From: Arcicella lustrica
Lineage (GTDB): Bacteria; Bacteroidota; Bacteroidia; Cytophagales; Spirosomataceae
Reading direction: 5' to 3'
Assembly: GCF_034930985.1 (NCBI RefSeq)
Contig: NZ_JAYGIM010000016.1
Span: 62,001-126,000, forward strand
DNA: 64,000 bases
Shown here: positions 52,032-60,054 of the stretch, in pieces
Layout: each line of letters opens with the position of its first letter
How positions within the stretch are numbered: position 1 is the first letter of the stretch
Position numbers and translations under genes: made by a program
Notes under the pieces: generated by a model
Databases searched by the model: none
Seen by the model: the letters and a program-made list of their open reading frames with translations, nothing else
Told to the model about the DNA's origin: nothing

Positions 52032-52961
52032 TTATTTCAGGGGTAAATGTACTTCTGCCATCATACAACGAGCAGAACCGCCACCATTTCCTTCTATCAT
52101 CGAAAGGTCGAAATGATGAATTGTGCAGTAATCTTCAAGAATTTTTATTTGTGAAGAAGTTAATGAATAATAGGCTGTATTAGACATCACTAACATTTTA
52201 TCACCTTTTTCGCTTCTTACTTCTAGCATGTTGCCAGCGAATTGATTCATTTGTGCCAGTGTAATTTCAATAATTCTTTTGCCATTTGATTCTAAAGAAT
52301 TTCTCAATTGCAAGCGTTCATCTAAATCTGAAACGGCTTCTAAGCAAACTACAGAAAACATACCGCCAACACACATCAATACATTGGTGTGGTAAATTTG
52401 CTTGCCATTTCCATCTACTGCTTCAAAAGCTACTATTTGATAATTCGTTTGCAAAGCAAATTCAGCCAATACTTCTTGATGCGTTCTTGGTGAAATACAG
52501 GCGTAAGCAATTTTATTTTTACGGTCTAAAACCATTGAACCTGTACCTTCCAAGAATTTCTCTTCTTGTTCAAAAGACGACAAATCAATGATTTTATTGA
52601 CATAAAATTTCTCTTGAAGACCATTTACAATATCTTCTCTACGTTCCAATCGTCTATTTTCTGCCTGCATTGGGTACAGAATTACTGTGCCATCGTTATG
52701 AAACGAAATCCAGTTGTTCGGAAAAATAGAATCAGGAGTATGTGGATTTGGCGTATCCTCAATAACGATAATATCAACGCCCGCTTTGCGGAGTTGAGCC
52801 ACCATTTCATCGAATTCCTTTAAAGCAATTTCTTGTGAACTAGCTTGCGTTTCTTTACCAAAAGCTTGATTTTGAAAAGCATTCGAAGTAGCAGTTTGTT
52901 CATTGAAACCAAAACGAACTGGACGAATCATTAAAATATGAGCAGTAGTTTGATTTTGCAT
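52032..52961 (-). CDS. ctlX: Amidinotransferase-fold hydrolase, CtlX-like
   Basis: A protein of 309 residues from ATG 52961. The start AHILMIRPVRFGFNEQTATS and PDSIFPNNWISFHNDGTVIL are the hallmarks of the CtlX subfamily (citrulline utilisation hydrolase). EGTGSMVLDR, the HTNVLM histidine and the C-terminal catalytic cysteine C299 in GGGSARCMMAEVHLP complete the guanidino-modifying fold. It probably hydrolyses citrulline or a related ureido or guanidino compound. It is 34 bp downstream of the arginine deiminase-like gene, forming a two-gene operon. Confidence 0.85.
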   Translation of the reverse strand: MQNQTTAHILMIRPVRFGFNEQTATSNAFQNQAFGKETQASSQEIALKEFDEMVAQLRKAGVDIIVIEDTPNPHTPDSIFPNNWISFHNDGTVILYPMQAENRRLERREDIVNGLQEKFYVNKIIDLSSFEQEEKFLEGTGSMVLDRKNKIAYACISPRTHQEVLAEFALQTNYQIVAFEAVDGNGKQIYHTNVLMCVGGMFSVVCLEAVSDLDERLQLRNSLESNGKRIIEITLAQMNQFAGNMLEVRSEKGDKMLVMSNTAYYSLTSSQIKILEDYCTIHHFDLSMIEGNGGGSARCMMAEVHLPLK

Positions 52962-52995
52962 GGCTTTTGAAATTGTTAATTGATGCTTGTTTTGA

Positions 52996-54435
52996 TTATA
53001 GTTCACTTCTTAAAATGGGCATCGACATACAGTGCGAGCCACCTCTTGCTCTTGAAAGCTCTGCCGAGGGAAGCATAATAAAAGTGTTTTGAATGGTTTC
53101 GGGCGAACGTTTTCCTGATTCAAAATCATTTAATAAATCCTCCATCTTAATGGTTTCAAATCCTACTTCTTTGAAAGCCTCAAGTGTTTTATCGTTTCTA
53201 TCATAACCGATAACTACACCTTCTTTCACTGCTAATAAATTACAAGAATCCGTCCATTGTTCTCTGGCTCCATAAGGAAATTCATTATTTCCTGAGTAAA
53301 TAAACTTTACATCCAAAGGTTGACAACCAAGGTCGTAAATAGAAATTTCGGTTAATAATTCTTCCAAACTAGCAATTTCACGAGGTTCATGTGCTTGTCC
53401 ACGACGAAACTGAACAATATGTACTTGTTCCGCTTTTTTAGAAGGGAGCAAACCTGCTTTAATTAATACTTCATCTTCTGCCTTCAATTGTGGTTTTGCC
53501 AAAGAACCTAGCAATACCCAAACATTGCGTTTTACTTGCGTAAAAACCGTGTCAATGTGCATATAATCACGTTTGTTCGGAATTTTTACTAGAGTGATTT
53601 TATCCACAATTTTCTTTTCAAACAAGATTTTAATTACTTGTTTTGCCGCATTTACCGTTGTTCTTTCCGAAATACCAATCAGTAAATGGTTTTTTGCGAC
53701 CATCATTACATCGCCACCTTCTAATGTAGTTTGTGCTTCGTTGGCTTCGTATTCTGGCAACAAGAAAAGCGTTTCATTGTCTGGAATTTCAATTAAATTT
53801 TTACGAACCTCATCAAAAATCGGGTGATTAAAGAAAATATATTGTACCAATAAGGCTTCACGAGTACGAGCCTGCTTTTTCGGACGATTCAGTAAAATAT
53901 GGTCGTTAATAGTAATCCCAATATCACGAGTAAAAATAAAATTTGGAATAGGAGGGAAAAGCATTTCGCCAGAAGGAGTACTTCCAGAAATCAACGTTTT
54001 AGCTAATTCGATAGGAGGGAGATTGAAAAGTTCGTCATGCGTAGTGTACCACTCTTTTTCAATAGCACAAGCTGCCGCAACGAGTTTCATCCTCACTAAA
54101 TCATTCTCCAAAATATCAGAAAGTAATTTCTGAAGTTCAATTACTTTATCTGAATTGAAATATTCAGGATGATCTGGCTTGAAAAAATTACGTTCATTAT
54201 CGGCATTAATCGTTGCCAATTTCCCTTTTATCTTATCTGGGTCGAGAAAGTAAAGTAATGTTTTTACGTAAAAATCATATTCTTGACGGCGCATTGTATC
54301 TAAATGAACGATGTCTTCAAAAAGCCAATCTTGTGCTTTTGAAGGGACAACTTTGCCTAAACCACTATCGGGACTATGAATGAGCAATCGCCTAAGCGTG
54401 CCAACTTCTGAAGAAACTTGGATGAGATTTTCCAT
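52996..54435 (-). CDS. Arginine deiminase family protein
   Basis: A protein of 479 residues, longer than typical ArcA (about 405). VGTLRRLLIHSPDSGLGKVV opens the guanidino-modifying fold. FTRDIGITI is the substrate-binding motif, LEGGDVMMVAKNHLLIGISE and MHIDTVFTQV hold the catalytic Asp/Glu and His, and C469 in RARGGSHCMSMPILR is the nucleophile. The inserted helical region at about 90-150 explains the extra length. It probably converts arginine to citrulline, which the CtlX-like product could then hydrolyse. No ornithine carbamoyltransferase or carbamate kinase is present, so this is not the ADI fermentation operon. Confidence 0.88.
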   Translation of the reverse strand: MENLIQVSSEVGTLRRLLIHSPDSGLGKVVPSKAQDWLFEDIVHLDTMRRQEYDFYVKTLLYFLDPDKIKGKLATINADNERNFFKPDHPEYFNSDKVIELQKLLSDILENDLVRMKLVAAACAIEKEWYTTHDELFNLPPIELAKTLISGSTPSGEMLFPPIPNFIFTRDIGITINDHILLNRPKKQARTREALLVQYIFFNHPIFDEVRKNLIEIPDNETLFLLPEYEANEAQTTLEGGDVMMVAKNHLLIGISERTTVNAAKQVIKILFEKKIVDKITLVKIPNKRDYMHIDTVFTQVKRNVWVLLGSLAKPQLKAEDEVLIKAGLLPSKKAEQVHIVQFRRGQAHEPREIASLEELLTEISIYDLGCQPLDVKFIYSGNNEFPYGAREQWTDSCNLLAVKEGVVIGYDRNDKTLEAFKEVGFETIKMEDLLNDFESGKRSPETIQNTFIMLPSAELSRARGGSHCMSMPILRSEL

Positions 54436-54829
54436 AAAAATGATTGATGAAATCTGATTTCTCGCAAGTACTCATAATTTTTTAGCATTGTCAAGCCTGT
54501 TTTGAAAGGTAATTTTGAAAACATTGCCTATTGAATTTAAACTATGTTTTCGAGTAATAATTTTTTGAGAAAATAATTTTGCCCCACAAATTTTTAATTG
54601 ATTTGACTTTAATCCAGTTATTTTATTCTTAACAAGCCCTAAAAATATAGTAATGACCAAACTTTTTTCATTTACTTAGAGTTGTTCTAAATAAAGTATA
54701 GTATTTAAAAAATACAATATTTAATTTTGTATCATGATTGGGAAGTTTACAATTGAGTAATCATTTTGAAATACATCAATAGGTAAATGTTAATCTCCAT
54801 CAATCAAGGTTTAGAAATTAATAGATAAA
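54436..54829. promoter_or_regulatory. Divergent control region between arginine deiminase and sufC
   Basis: 394 bp without a convincing gene. TTAGA-N5-TCTAA (54676-54690) and GTATTT-AAA-AAATAC (54701-54715) are palindromes that could be operators. TAATTTTG (54722-54729) fits TAnnTTTG and would start the sufC transcript about 95 nt before its ATG; a -33 TTG at proper distance is not seen. No trace of a sufB reading frame is present. Confidence 0.45.
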
Positions 54830-55606
54830 ATGCTCAAAATAGACAATTTACAGGCGAAGATTGGGGAGAAGCAAATCCTCAGAGGAATTAATCTTGAAGT
54901 TAAGGCGGGTGAAGTACACGCAATCATGGGACCAAACGGTTCTGGGAAAAGTACTCTAGCTTCCGTATTAGCAGGACGTGAAGACTATGAAGTAACTGGT
55001 GGAAGCGTAGATTTTAACGGAACAGATTTATTAGAATTAGCTGCTGAAGAACGTGCTGCTGAAGGTATTTTCTTAGCGTTTCAATATCCAGTTGAAATTC
55101 CAGGAGTTTCAACAACCAACTTTTTGAAAACTGCTGTAAACGAAATCCGTAAATATCGTGGCGAAGAGCCAATGGATGCTGTTCAGTTCTTGAAAATGTT
55201 CAAACAGAAAATGGCTTATGTGAATATCGACCAATCTCTTTTGAACCGTGCTTTGAACGAAGGTTTTTCGGGTGGTGAGAAAAAGAAAAATGAGATTTTC
55301 CAAATGGCGGTACTTGAACCTAAATTAGCCATTTTGGATGAAACGGATTCAGGACTTGATATTGATGCACTTCGTATTGTAGCGGAAGGCGTAAATAAAC
55401 TGAAATCTCCTGATAATGCTGTGATTGTGGTTACTCACTATCAACGTTTATTGGATTATATCGTACCTGATTTTGTTCACGTTTTATACAAAGGACGTAT
55501 CGTAAAATCTGGTACTAAAGAATTAGCCTTAGAATTAGAAGAAAGAGGTTACGACTGGATTAAAGCAGAAGTAGATGCTGAAGAATTGGGCGAAACAATC
55601 GCTTAA
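54830..55606 (+). CDS. sufC: Fe-S cluster assembly ATPase SufC
   Basis: A protein of 258 residues. Walker A MGPNGSGKSTLASVLAGRED, the signature FSGGEKKKNEIFQMAVLEP and Walker B LAILDETDSGLDIDALRIVA are all intact. The D-loop TDSGLDIDA is SufC-typical. It powers the SufBC2D scaffold. sufD follows by 62 bp. sufB, normally directly upstream in such operons, is absent from the window. Confidence 0.96.
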   Translation: MLKIDNLQAKIGEKQILRGINLEVKAGEVHAIMGPNGSGKSTLASVLAGREDYEVTGGSVDFNGTDLLELAAEERAAEGIFLAFQYPVEIPGVSTTNFLKTAVNEIRKYRGEEPMDAVQFLKMFKQKMAYVNIDQSLLNRALNEGFSGGEKKKNEIFQMAVLEPKLAILDETDSGLDIDALRIVAEGVNKLKSPDNAVIVVTHYQRLLDYIVPDFVHVLYKGRIVKSGTKELALELEERGYDWIKAEVDAEELGETIA

Positions 55607-55668
55607 TTCAATTTAGAGTTTTATTGTGTATTGGTCATTCTGATAACACAGCAATATCAATTATTAAC

Positions 55669-56985
55669 ATGGATAATAAAGATTCATTAAAGGCTCAATT
55701 AATTTCAGATTTTCAAACGATTGAAGGACGTATGAATGGTGCAGCAAAATCTGCTGTTCACCAAGTTCGTCAAGAAGCGTTGAAAACATTCGAAACTTTG
55801 GGCTTTCCGACGATAAAACACGAGGAGTGGAAGTATTCTAATGTCAAAAACTTGGTTAATCAAGCTTTTGAATTTAATGCAGCTTCTGATTTTTCAGCAC
55901 AAGACGTAGCGGAATCGTCAATTCCAAACCTTGAAGGAAATATCCTTTACTATGTGAATGGCGTTTACAATGCAGAACTTTCTTCTATCGTAAGTCCAGC
56001 TTCAGAACTTCAAATTTTAACTTTTTCTGATGCTATCAAGCAAGAACCAGCTTTAGTTGAGAAGTATTTTAATCAATATGCTGATTCAAAAAACAATGCT
56101 TTTACTGCATTAAATACTGCATTCGCACATAATGGAATTTTTGTTCATGTGCCAGCGAATAAAGTAGTTACTCAGCCAGTTATTTTAAGATTCATTGCTG
56201 ATGCTCGTAAAGTAAATGTAGCATCTCAGCCAAGAAACTTAATTGTAGTTGGAAAACGTTCAGAAGTACAAATTGCAGAGGCTTTCCGTTCTTTAGGAGA
56301 AAACGCTTCATTTACCAATGCAGTAACGGAATTCTTTATTGAAGAAGAAGCAAACGTACATTATTACAAAGTTCAGAACGAATCAGACAAAGCTTACCAT
56401 ATTGGTACAACATCGGTGCTACAAGCTGGGAAATCAGTTTTTACAGCCAATACTGTAACCGCTAATGGAGGTTTTGTACGTAATAACCTCAATATTAAAA
56501 TTGATGGCGAGTACGCAGAAGCGAATATGTTTGGCTTATATATTCCAAACAAAAAACAGCATATTGATAACCATACAGCTGTTGACCACGCCAAGCCAAA
56601 TTCAGAATCTAACGAATTATATAAAGGTATTTTGAAAGATAATTCTGTTGGAGTATTCAATGGTAAAATCTTTGTTCGTGAAGATGCTCAGAAAACAAAC
56701 GCTTTTCAATCTTGTAAAAACGTATTGATGTCTGAAAATGCTTCTATGAATACCAAACCACAATTGGAAATTTGGGCAGATGATGTTAAGTGTTCGCACG
56801 GTACAACCACTGGACAATTGAACGAAGATGCTTTGTTTTATATGCAAGCTCGTGGTATTTCAAAAGAATCAGCAAGAGCATTATTGATGTTGGCCTTCGC
56901 ACAAGAAGTAATTGACAAGATGAAAATTCCTGCGATTAAAGAATATTTACAGGAGTTAGTTGTTGATAAGATTTATCAGGGATAA
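55669..56985 (+). CDS. sufD: Fe-S cluster assembly protein SufD
   Basis: A protein of 438 residues from ATG 55669; the frame extends upstream by 15 codons with no good start. ETLGFPTIKHEEWKYSNVKN is the SufD N-terminal block. The C-terminal beta-helix shows IDNHTAVDHAKPNSESNELY and YKGILKDNSVGVFNGKIFVR, then KCSHGTTTGQLNEDALFYMQ with the conserved His. It partners SufB and SufC in the scaffold complex. The typical SufB-only cysteine arrangement is missing, so this is SufD, not SufB. Confidence 0.95.
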   Translation: MDNKDSLKAQLISDFQTIEGRMNGAAKSAVHQVRQEALKTFETLGFPTIKHEEWKYSNVKNLVNQAFEFNAASDFSAQDVAESSIPNLEGNILYYVNGVYNAELSSIVSPASELQILTFSDAIKQEPALVEKYFNQYADSKNNAFTALNTAFAHNGIFVHVPANKVVTQPVILRFIADARKVNVASQPRNLIVVGKRSEVQIAEAFRSLGENASFTNAVTEFFIEEEANVHYYKVQNESDKAYHIGTTSVLQAGKSVFTANTVTANGGFVRNNLNIKIDGEYAEANMFGLYIPNKKQHIDNHTAVDHAKPNSESNELYKGILKDNSVGVFNGKIFVREDAQKTNAFQSCKNVLMSENASMNTKPQLEIWADDVKCSHGTTTGQLNEDALFYMQARGISKESARALLMLAFAQEVIDKMKIPAIKEYLQELVVDKIYQG

Positions 56986-57016
56986 TTGCTCACAGTAAAA
57001 AAGCACCATTGAAACC

Positions 57017-58249
57017 ATGATAACGACCGATATTTTAGACATACAAAAAATAAGAGCAGATTTCCCTATTCTTAATCAAGAAATCAATGGGAAAAAATTG
57101 GTCTATTTTGATAACGCTGCAACGACACAAAAACCGACTGCTGTTATCAATGCCATTGCTCATTATTATAATTTCGATAATGCCAATATTCACAGAGGAA
57201 TTCACACATTAGCTGAAAGAGCTACTCGTGATTTTGAAGCTTCGAGAGAAGCCGTTCGTGAATTTTTGGGTGCATCTTCTATTGAAGAAATCATTTTTAC
57301 TTCTGGTACAACACAAGGGATTAACTTGGTAGCAAGTACTTTTGGTAGAAAATTCATCAAAGAAGGAGATGAAATCATCGTGTCGGGGATGGAACACCAT
57401 TCCAACATTGTGCCTTGGCAAATGCTTTGTGAAGAAAAAGGAATTACTTTAAAAGTAATTCCAGTAACTGAACAAGGTGAATTAGACATGGAAGCCTACG
57501 AAAATTTACTTTCTGAAAAAGTGAAATTAGTGGCTGTAAACCATGTTTCAAATTCATTGGGTACAATTAACCCAGTAAAAGAAATCATAGCTTTAGCACA
57601 TGAATATGGCGCAAAGGTATTGATTGATGGTGCTCAGGCAACTTCACATTTTAATATTGATGTGCAAGATTTAGATGCTGATTTCTATGCTTTTTCGGCT
57701 CATAAATTATATGGACCAACGGGTATGGGTGCTTTGTATGGCAAAAAAGAGCTTTTGAATGCCATGCCTCCGTATATGGGTGGTGGTGAAATGATTAAGG
57801 ATGTTACTTTCGAGAAAACTACTTATAATGAATTGCCATACAAGTTTGAAGCAGGTACGCCAAATATTGCTGATGTTGTAGCGTTAAAAACAGCTTTAGA
57901 ATATGCGAATGCACTTGGAAGAGAGAATATCGCAGCCCATGAAGATATGCTTTTGAGCTATGCTACTGAACAATTATCTGAAATTGAAGGACTAAGAATT
58001 ATTGGTCAAGCCAAGAAAAAAGTATCAGTATTGAGTTTCGTAATTGATGGAATTCATCATCAAGATATTGGAGTTTTGCTTGATAATCAAGGAATTGCTG
58101 TAAGAACGGGACATCACTGTACGCAGCCTTTGATGCAAAGATTTAATTTACTTGGAACTTCAAGAGCTTCTTTTGCCGTTTATAACACAATTGAGGAAGT
58201 AGATAGATTAGTGGCGGGTATTCATCGAGTAAAGAAAATGTTATTGTAG
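57017..58249 (+). CDS. sufS: Cysteine desulfurase SufS
   Basis: A protein of 410 residues, group II cysteine desulfurase. The PLP lysine is K230 in FYAFSAHKLYGPTGMG, the catalytic cysteine C368 in VRTGHHCTQPLM, with H129 in MEHHSNIVPW and D204 in VLIDGAQATSH binding PLP. It supplies persulfide sulfur to SufE. It is 31 bp downstream of sufD and 46 bp upstream of sufE, in one operon. Confidence 0.96.
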   Translation: MITTDILDIQKIRADFPILNQEINGKKLVYFDNAATTQKPTAVINAIAHYYNFDNANIHRGIHTLAERATRDFEASREAVREFLGASSIEEIIFTSGTTQGINLVASTFGRKFIKEGDEIIVSGMEHHSNIVPWQMLCEEKGITLKVIPVTEQGELDMEAYENLLSEKVKLVAVNHVSNSLGTINPVKEIIALAHEYGAKVLIDGAQATSHFNIDVQDLDADFYAFSAHKLYGPTGMGALYGKKELLNAMPPYMGGGEMIKDVTFEKTTYNELPYKFEAGTPNIADVVALKTALEYANALGRENIAAHEDMLLSYATEQLSEIEGLRIIGQAKKKVSVLSFVIDGIHHQDIGVLLDNQGIAVRTGHHCTQPLMQRFNLLGTSRASFAVYNTIEEVDRLVAGIHRVKKMLL

Positions 58250-58295
58250 TTTGAAAACAGTGTAACACTATTTTCAAAACTATTCAAAAGAATTT

Positions 58296-58715
58296 ATGAC
58301 TATCAACGAAACACAAGATGAAATCATTGATGAGTTTGCACTTTTTGACGATTGGGCAGATAAATATGAGTACATCATTGATTTAGGTAAAAAATTAAAA
58401 GGCTTGCCAGAAGAGCAAAAAACGGAAGATAATATCATTAAGGGTTGTCAAAGTAGGGTTTGGCTGAATGCTCGTTTTGAAAATGGCAAACTACTTTTTG
58501 ATGCAGATTCAGAAGCGATTATCGTAAAAGGATTGGTGAATATGTTAATCAGAGTATTATCTGGACATACTCCCGAAGAAATTACTGCTGCTGATTTGTA
58601 TTTCATTGATAAAATTGGAATGACTTCACATTTGGCTCAAACTCGTTCTAATGGTTTGGCTTCGATGGTAAAGCAAATGAAAAATTATGCTATCGCTTAT
58701 GGCTTGAAAGCTTAA
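58296..58715 (+). CDS. sufE: Sulfur acceptor SufE
   Basis: A protein of 139 residues. The acceptor cysteine is C51 in DNIIKGCQSRVWLNARFENG, on the exposed loop typical of SufE. HTPEEITAADLYFIDKIGMT and LAQTRSNGLASMVKQMK are the C-terminal conserved parts. It takes persulfide from SufS and enhances its activity. Operon position directly after sufS supports this. Confidence 0.95.
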   Translation: MTINETQDEIIDEFALFDDWADKYEYIIDLGKKLKGLPEEQKTEDNIIKGCQSRVWLNARFENGKLLFDADSEAIIVKGLVNMLIRVLSGHTPEEITAADLYFIDKIGMTSHLAQTRSNGLASMVKQMKNYAIAYGLKA

Positions 58716-58763
58716 TTATTTACTAAATATAATCCTAGAAATTCATTATTATTGATAGAAATC

Positions 58764-59075
58764 ATGTCGGAAGTTGAATTAAAAGAAGAAGTAATCAAAG
58801 CACTAAAAGGCGTATATGACCCAGAAATTCCTGTGGATGTGTATGAACTTGGCTTGATTTACGATATTAAAATTTTCCCTGTAAATAATGTTTACGTATT
58901 GATGACTTTAACTTCGCCTTCATGCCCATCTGCTGAAGCAATTCCTGTTGAAGTTGAACAAAAAATACGTGAAATAGAAGGTGTAAGCGAAGTGAGTGTA
59001 GAATTAACTTTCGACCCACCTTATTCGCAAGACATGATGTCTGAGGCAGCCAAATTGGAACTCGGTTTTATGTAA
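58764..59075 (+). CDS. sufT: DUF59 (SufT/MIP18-like) protein
   Basis: A protein of 103 residues from ATG 58764; a TTG at 58752 is less likely. IKALKGVYDPEIPVDVYELG and LIYDIKIF form the MIP18 core, MTLTSPSCPSAEAIPVEVEQ has the conserved cysteine, and VELTFDPPYSQDMMSEAAK the C-terminal block. DUF59 proteins help mature Fe-S proteins. 48 bp after sufE, it belongs to the operon. Confidence 0.9.
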   Translation: MSEVELKEEVIKALKGVYDPEIPVDVYELGLIYDIKIFPVNNVYVLMTLTSPSCPSAEAIPVEVEQKIREIEGVSEVSVELTFDPPYSQDMMSEAAKLELGFM

Positions 59076-59208
59076 TTGTGTTTTGAATCAAGTTGTGCTT
59101 TAGCGTTTTTACGCTAGCTTTTTATTACAAGACAAAATCATATTTGAAGTGTTTCTTTGAAGAACAATTTTCAAATTGACTATTTTTCAAATTTTCAAAC
59201 TTTATATC

Positions 59209-59625
59209 ATGTACCCAGAACATTTAGTAGCTCCGATGCGTGCTGACATCGTAGAAGGAGGATTCAAAGAATTAAAATCAGCTTCAGAAGTTGATCAAGT
59301 ATTAGCTGAAAAAGGAACAACTTTAGTGTTTATCAACTCTGTTTGTGGTTGTTCTGCTCGTACTGCTCGTCCAGGTGTGAAAGAAGCCGTTTGGAATTCT
59401 GCTAAAAAACCAGAACATTTAGTAACGGTTTTCGCTGGTGTTGACCAAGAGGCAACTCAAAAAGTTCGTGAATATCATTTGCCATATCCTCCGTCTTCGC
59501 CTTCAGTAGCATTGTTTAAAGATGGTGAATTGGTTCATTTTGTAGAGCGTCATCACATTGAAGGTCGTTCGGCAGAAATGATTGCTGGACACTTAGAAAT
59601 GGTATTTGAAGAATTCTGTGCTTAG
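59209..59625 (+). CDS. brxA: BrxA/BrxB-family thiol-disulfide protein (bacillithiol system)
   Basis: A protein of 138 residues from ATG 59209; the frame opens 11 codons earlier. INSVCGCSARTARPGVKEAV carries the C46-G-C48 motif of the YphP/YqiW bacilliredoxins, and PYPPSSPSVALFKDGELVHF the cis-proline loop. These proteins remove bacillithiol from mixed disulfides, so the organism probably uses bacillithiol. Last gene of the SUF run, which joins Fe-S assembly and thiol repair. BrxA and BrxB cannot be separated from sequence alone. Confidence 0.88.
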   Translation: MYPEHLVAPMRADIVEGGFKELKSASEVDQVLAEKGTTLVFINSVCGCSARTARPGVKEAVWNSAKKPEHLVTVFAGVDQEATQKVREYHLPYPPSSPSVALFKDGELVHFVERHHIEGRSAEMIAGHLEMVFEEFCA

Positions 59626-59640
59626 TCACAAATTTTTTCC

Positions 59641-59682
59641 ATAAAAAAAGCGACTTTCGATTTAGGAAGTCGCTTTTTTTAT
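59641..59682. terminator. Terminator of the SUF operon, 16-bp stem
   Basis: ATAAAAAAAGCGACTT (59641-59656) pairs exactly with AAGTCGCTTTTTTTAT (59667-59682). It is 15 bp after the brxA stop, with a T-run on the plus strand. Confidence 0.94.
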
Positions 59683-59744
59683 GGGTTAACAAGTACAAAT
59701 GAGGTACAAAAAAATTAAAAAATAGATATATTCTATTACTGTTA

Positions 59745-59850
59745 CAAGTGACGCTATGCTTGACACTTGCATCATTGGAGGCTAAAACATTCGATTTACT
59801 GATTATATTTTTTCTGATACTGGTGCAAGTATCAAGCGAAGCGTCACTTG
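59745..59850. repeat. REP-like inverted pair (family 2)
   Basis: CAAGTGACGC...GCTTGACACTTGCA (59745-59771) and TGCAAGTATCAAGC...GCGTCACTTG (59824-59850) are near-exact inverted copies, 24 of 27 matching, 52 bp apart. Related single or paired copies are at 61974-62105 and 63575-63605. It lies in the gap 59626-60054. Confidence 0.85.
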
Positions 59851-59895
59851 CATTAGCGAGGGGAGTATTTATCAATTATTTCTACCGAATGTTAG

Positions 59896-59922
59896 TTTGA
59901 ATCTTGAAAAACAATATATTTG
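59896..59922 (+). promoter_or_regulatory. Possible promoter of the sensor kinase gene
   Basis: TTTG (59896-59899) and TATATTTG (59915-59922) are 15 bp apart, slightly short of the usual range. The leader would be about 130 nt. Moderate to low support. Confidence 0.4.
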
Positions 59923-60054
59923 AGTATGGTAATCGTATATTCAATTTAACAGAAAATTCATATTATTTGACAGTATTTCTGTGAAAATTGCATTTATCAA
60001 ATATTTATAAAAATCTTTAAACCTTGTCTCAGCGTATAAATCCTATGAAAAATT

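Noticed and set aside
52032..54435. Arginine deiminase fermentation operon (arcABC)
   Set aside because: No ornithine carbamoyltransferase, carbamate kinase or antiporter is present. The second gene is CtlX-like.
54472..54660. 62-codon minus-strand ORF before sufC
   Set aside because: Lies in the AT-rich control region between divergent genes, with no domain and no coding-like composition.
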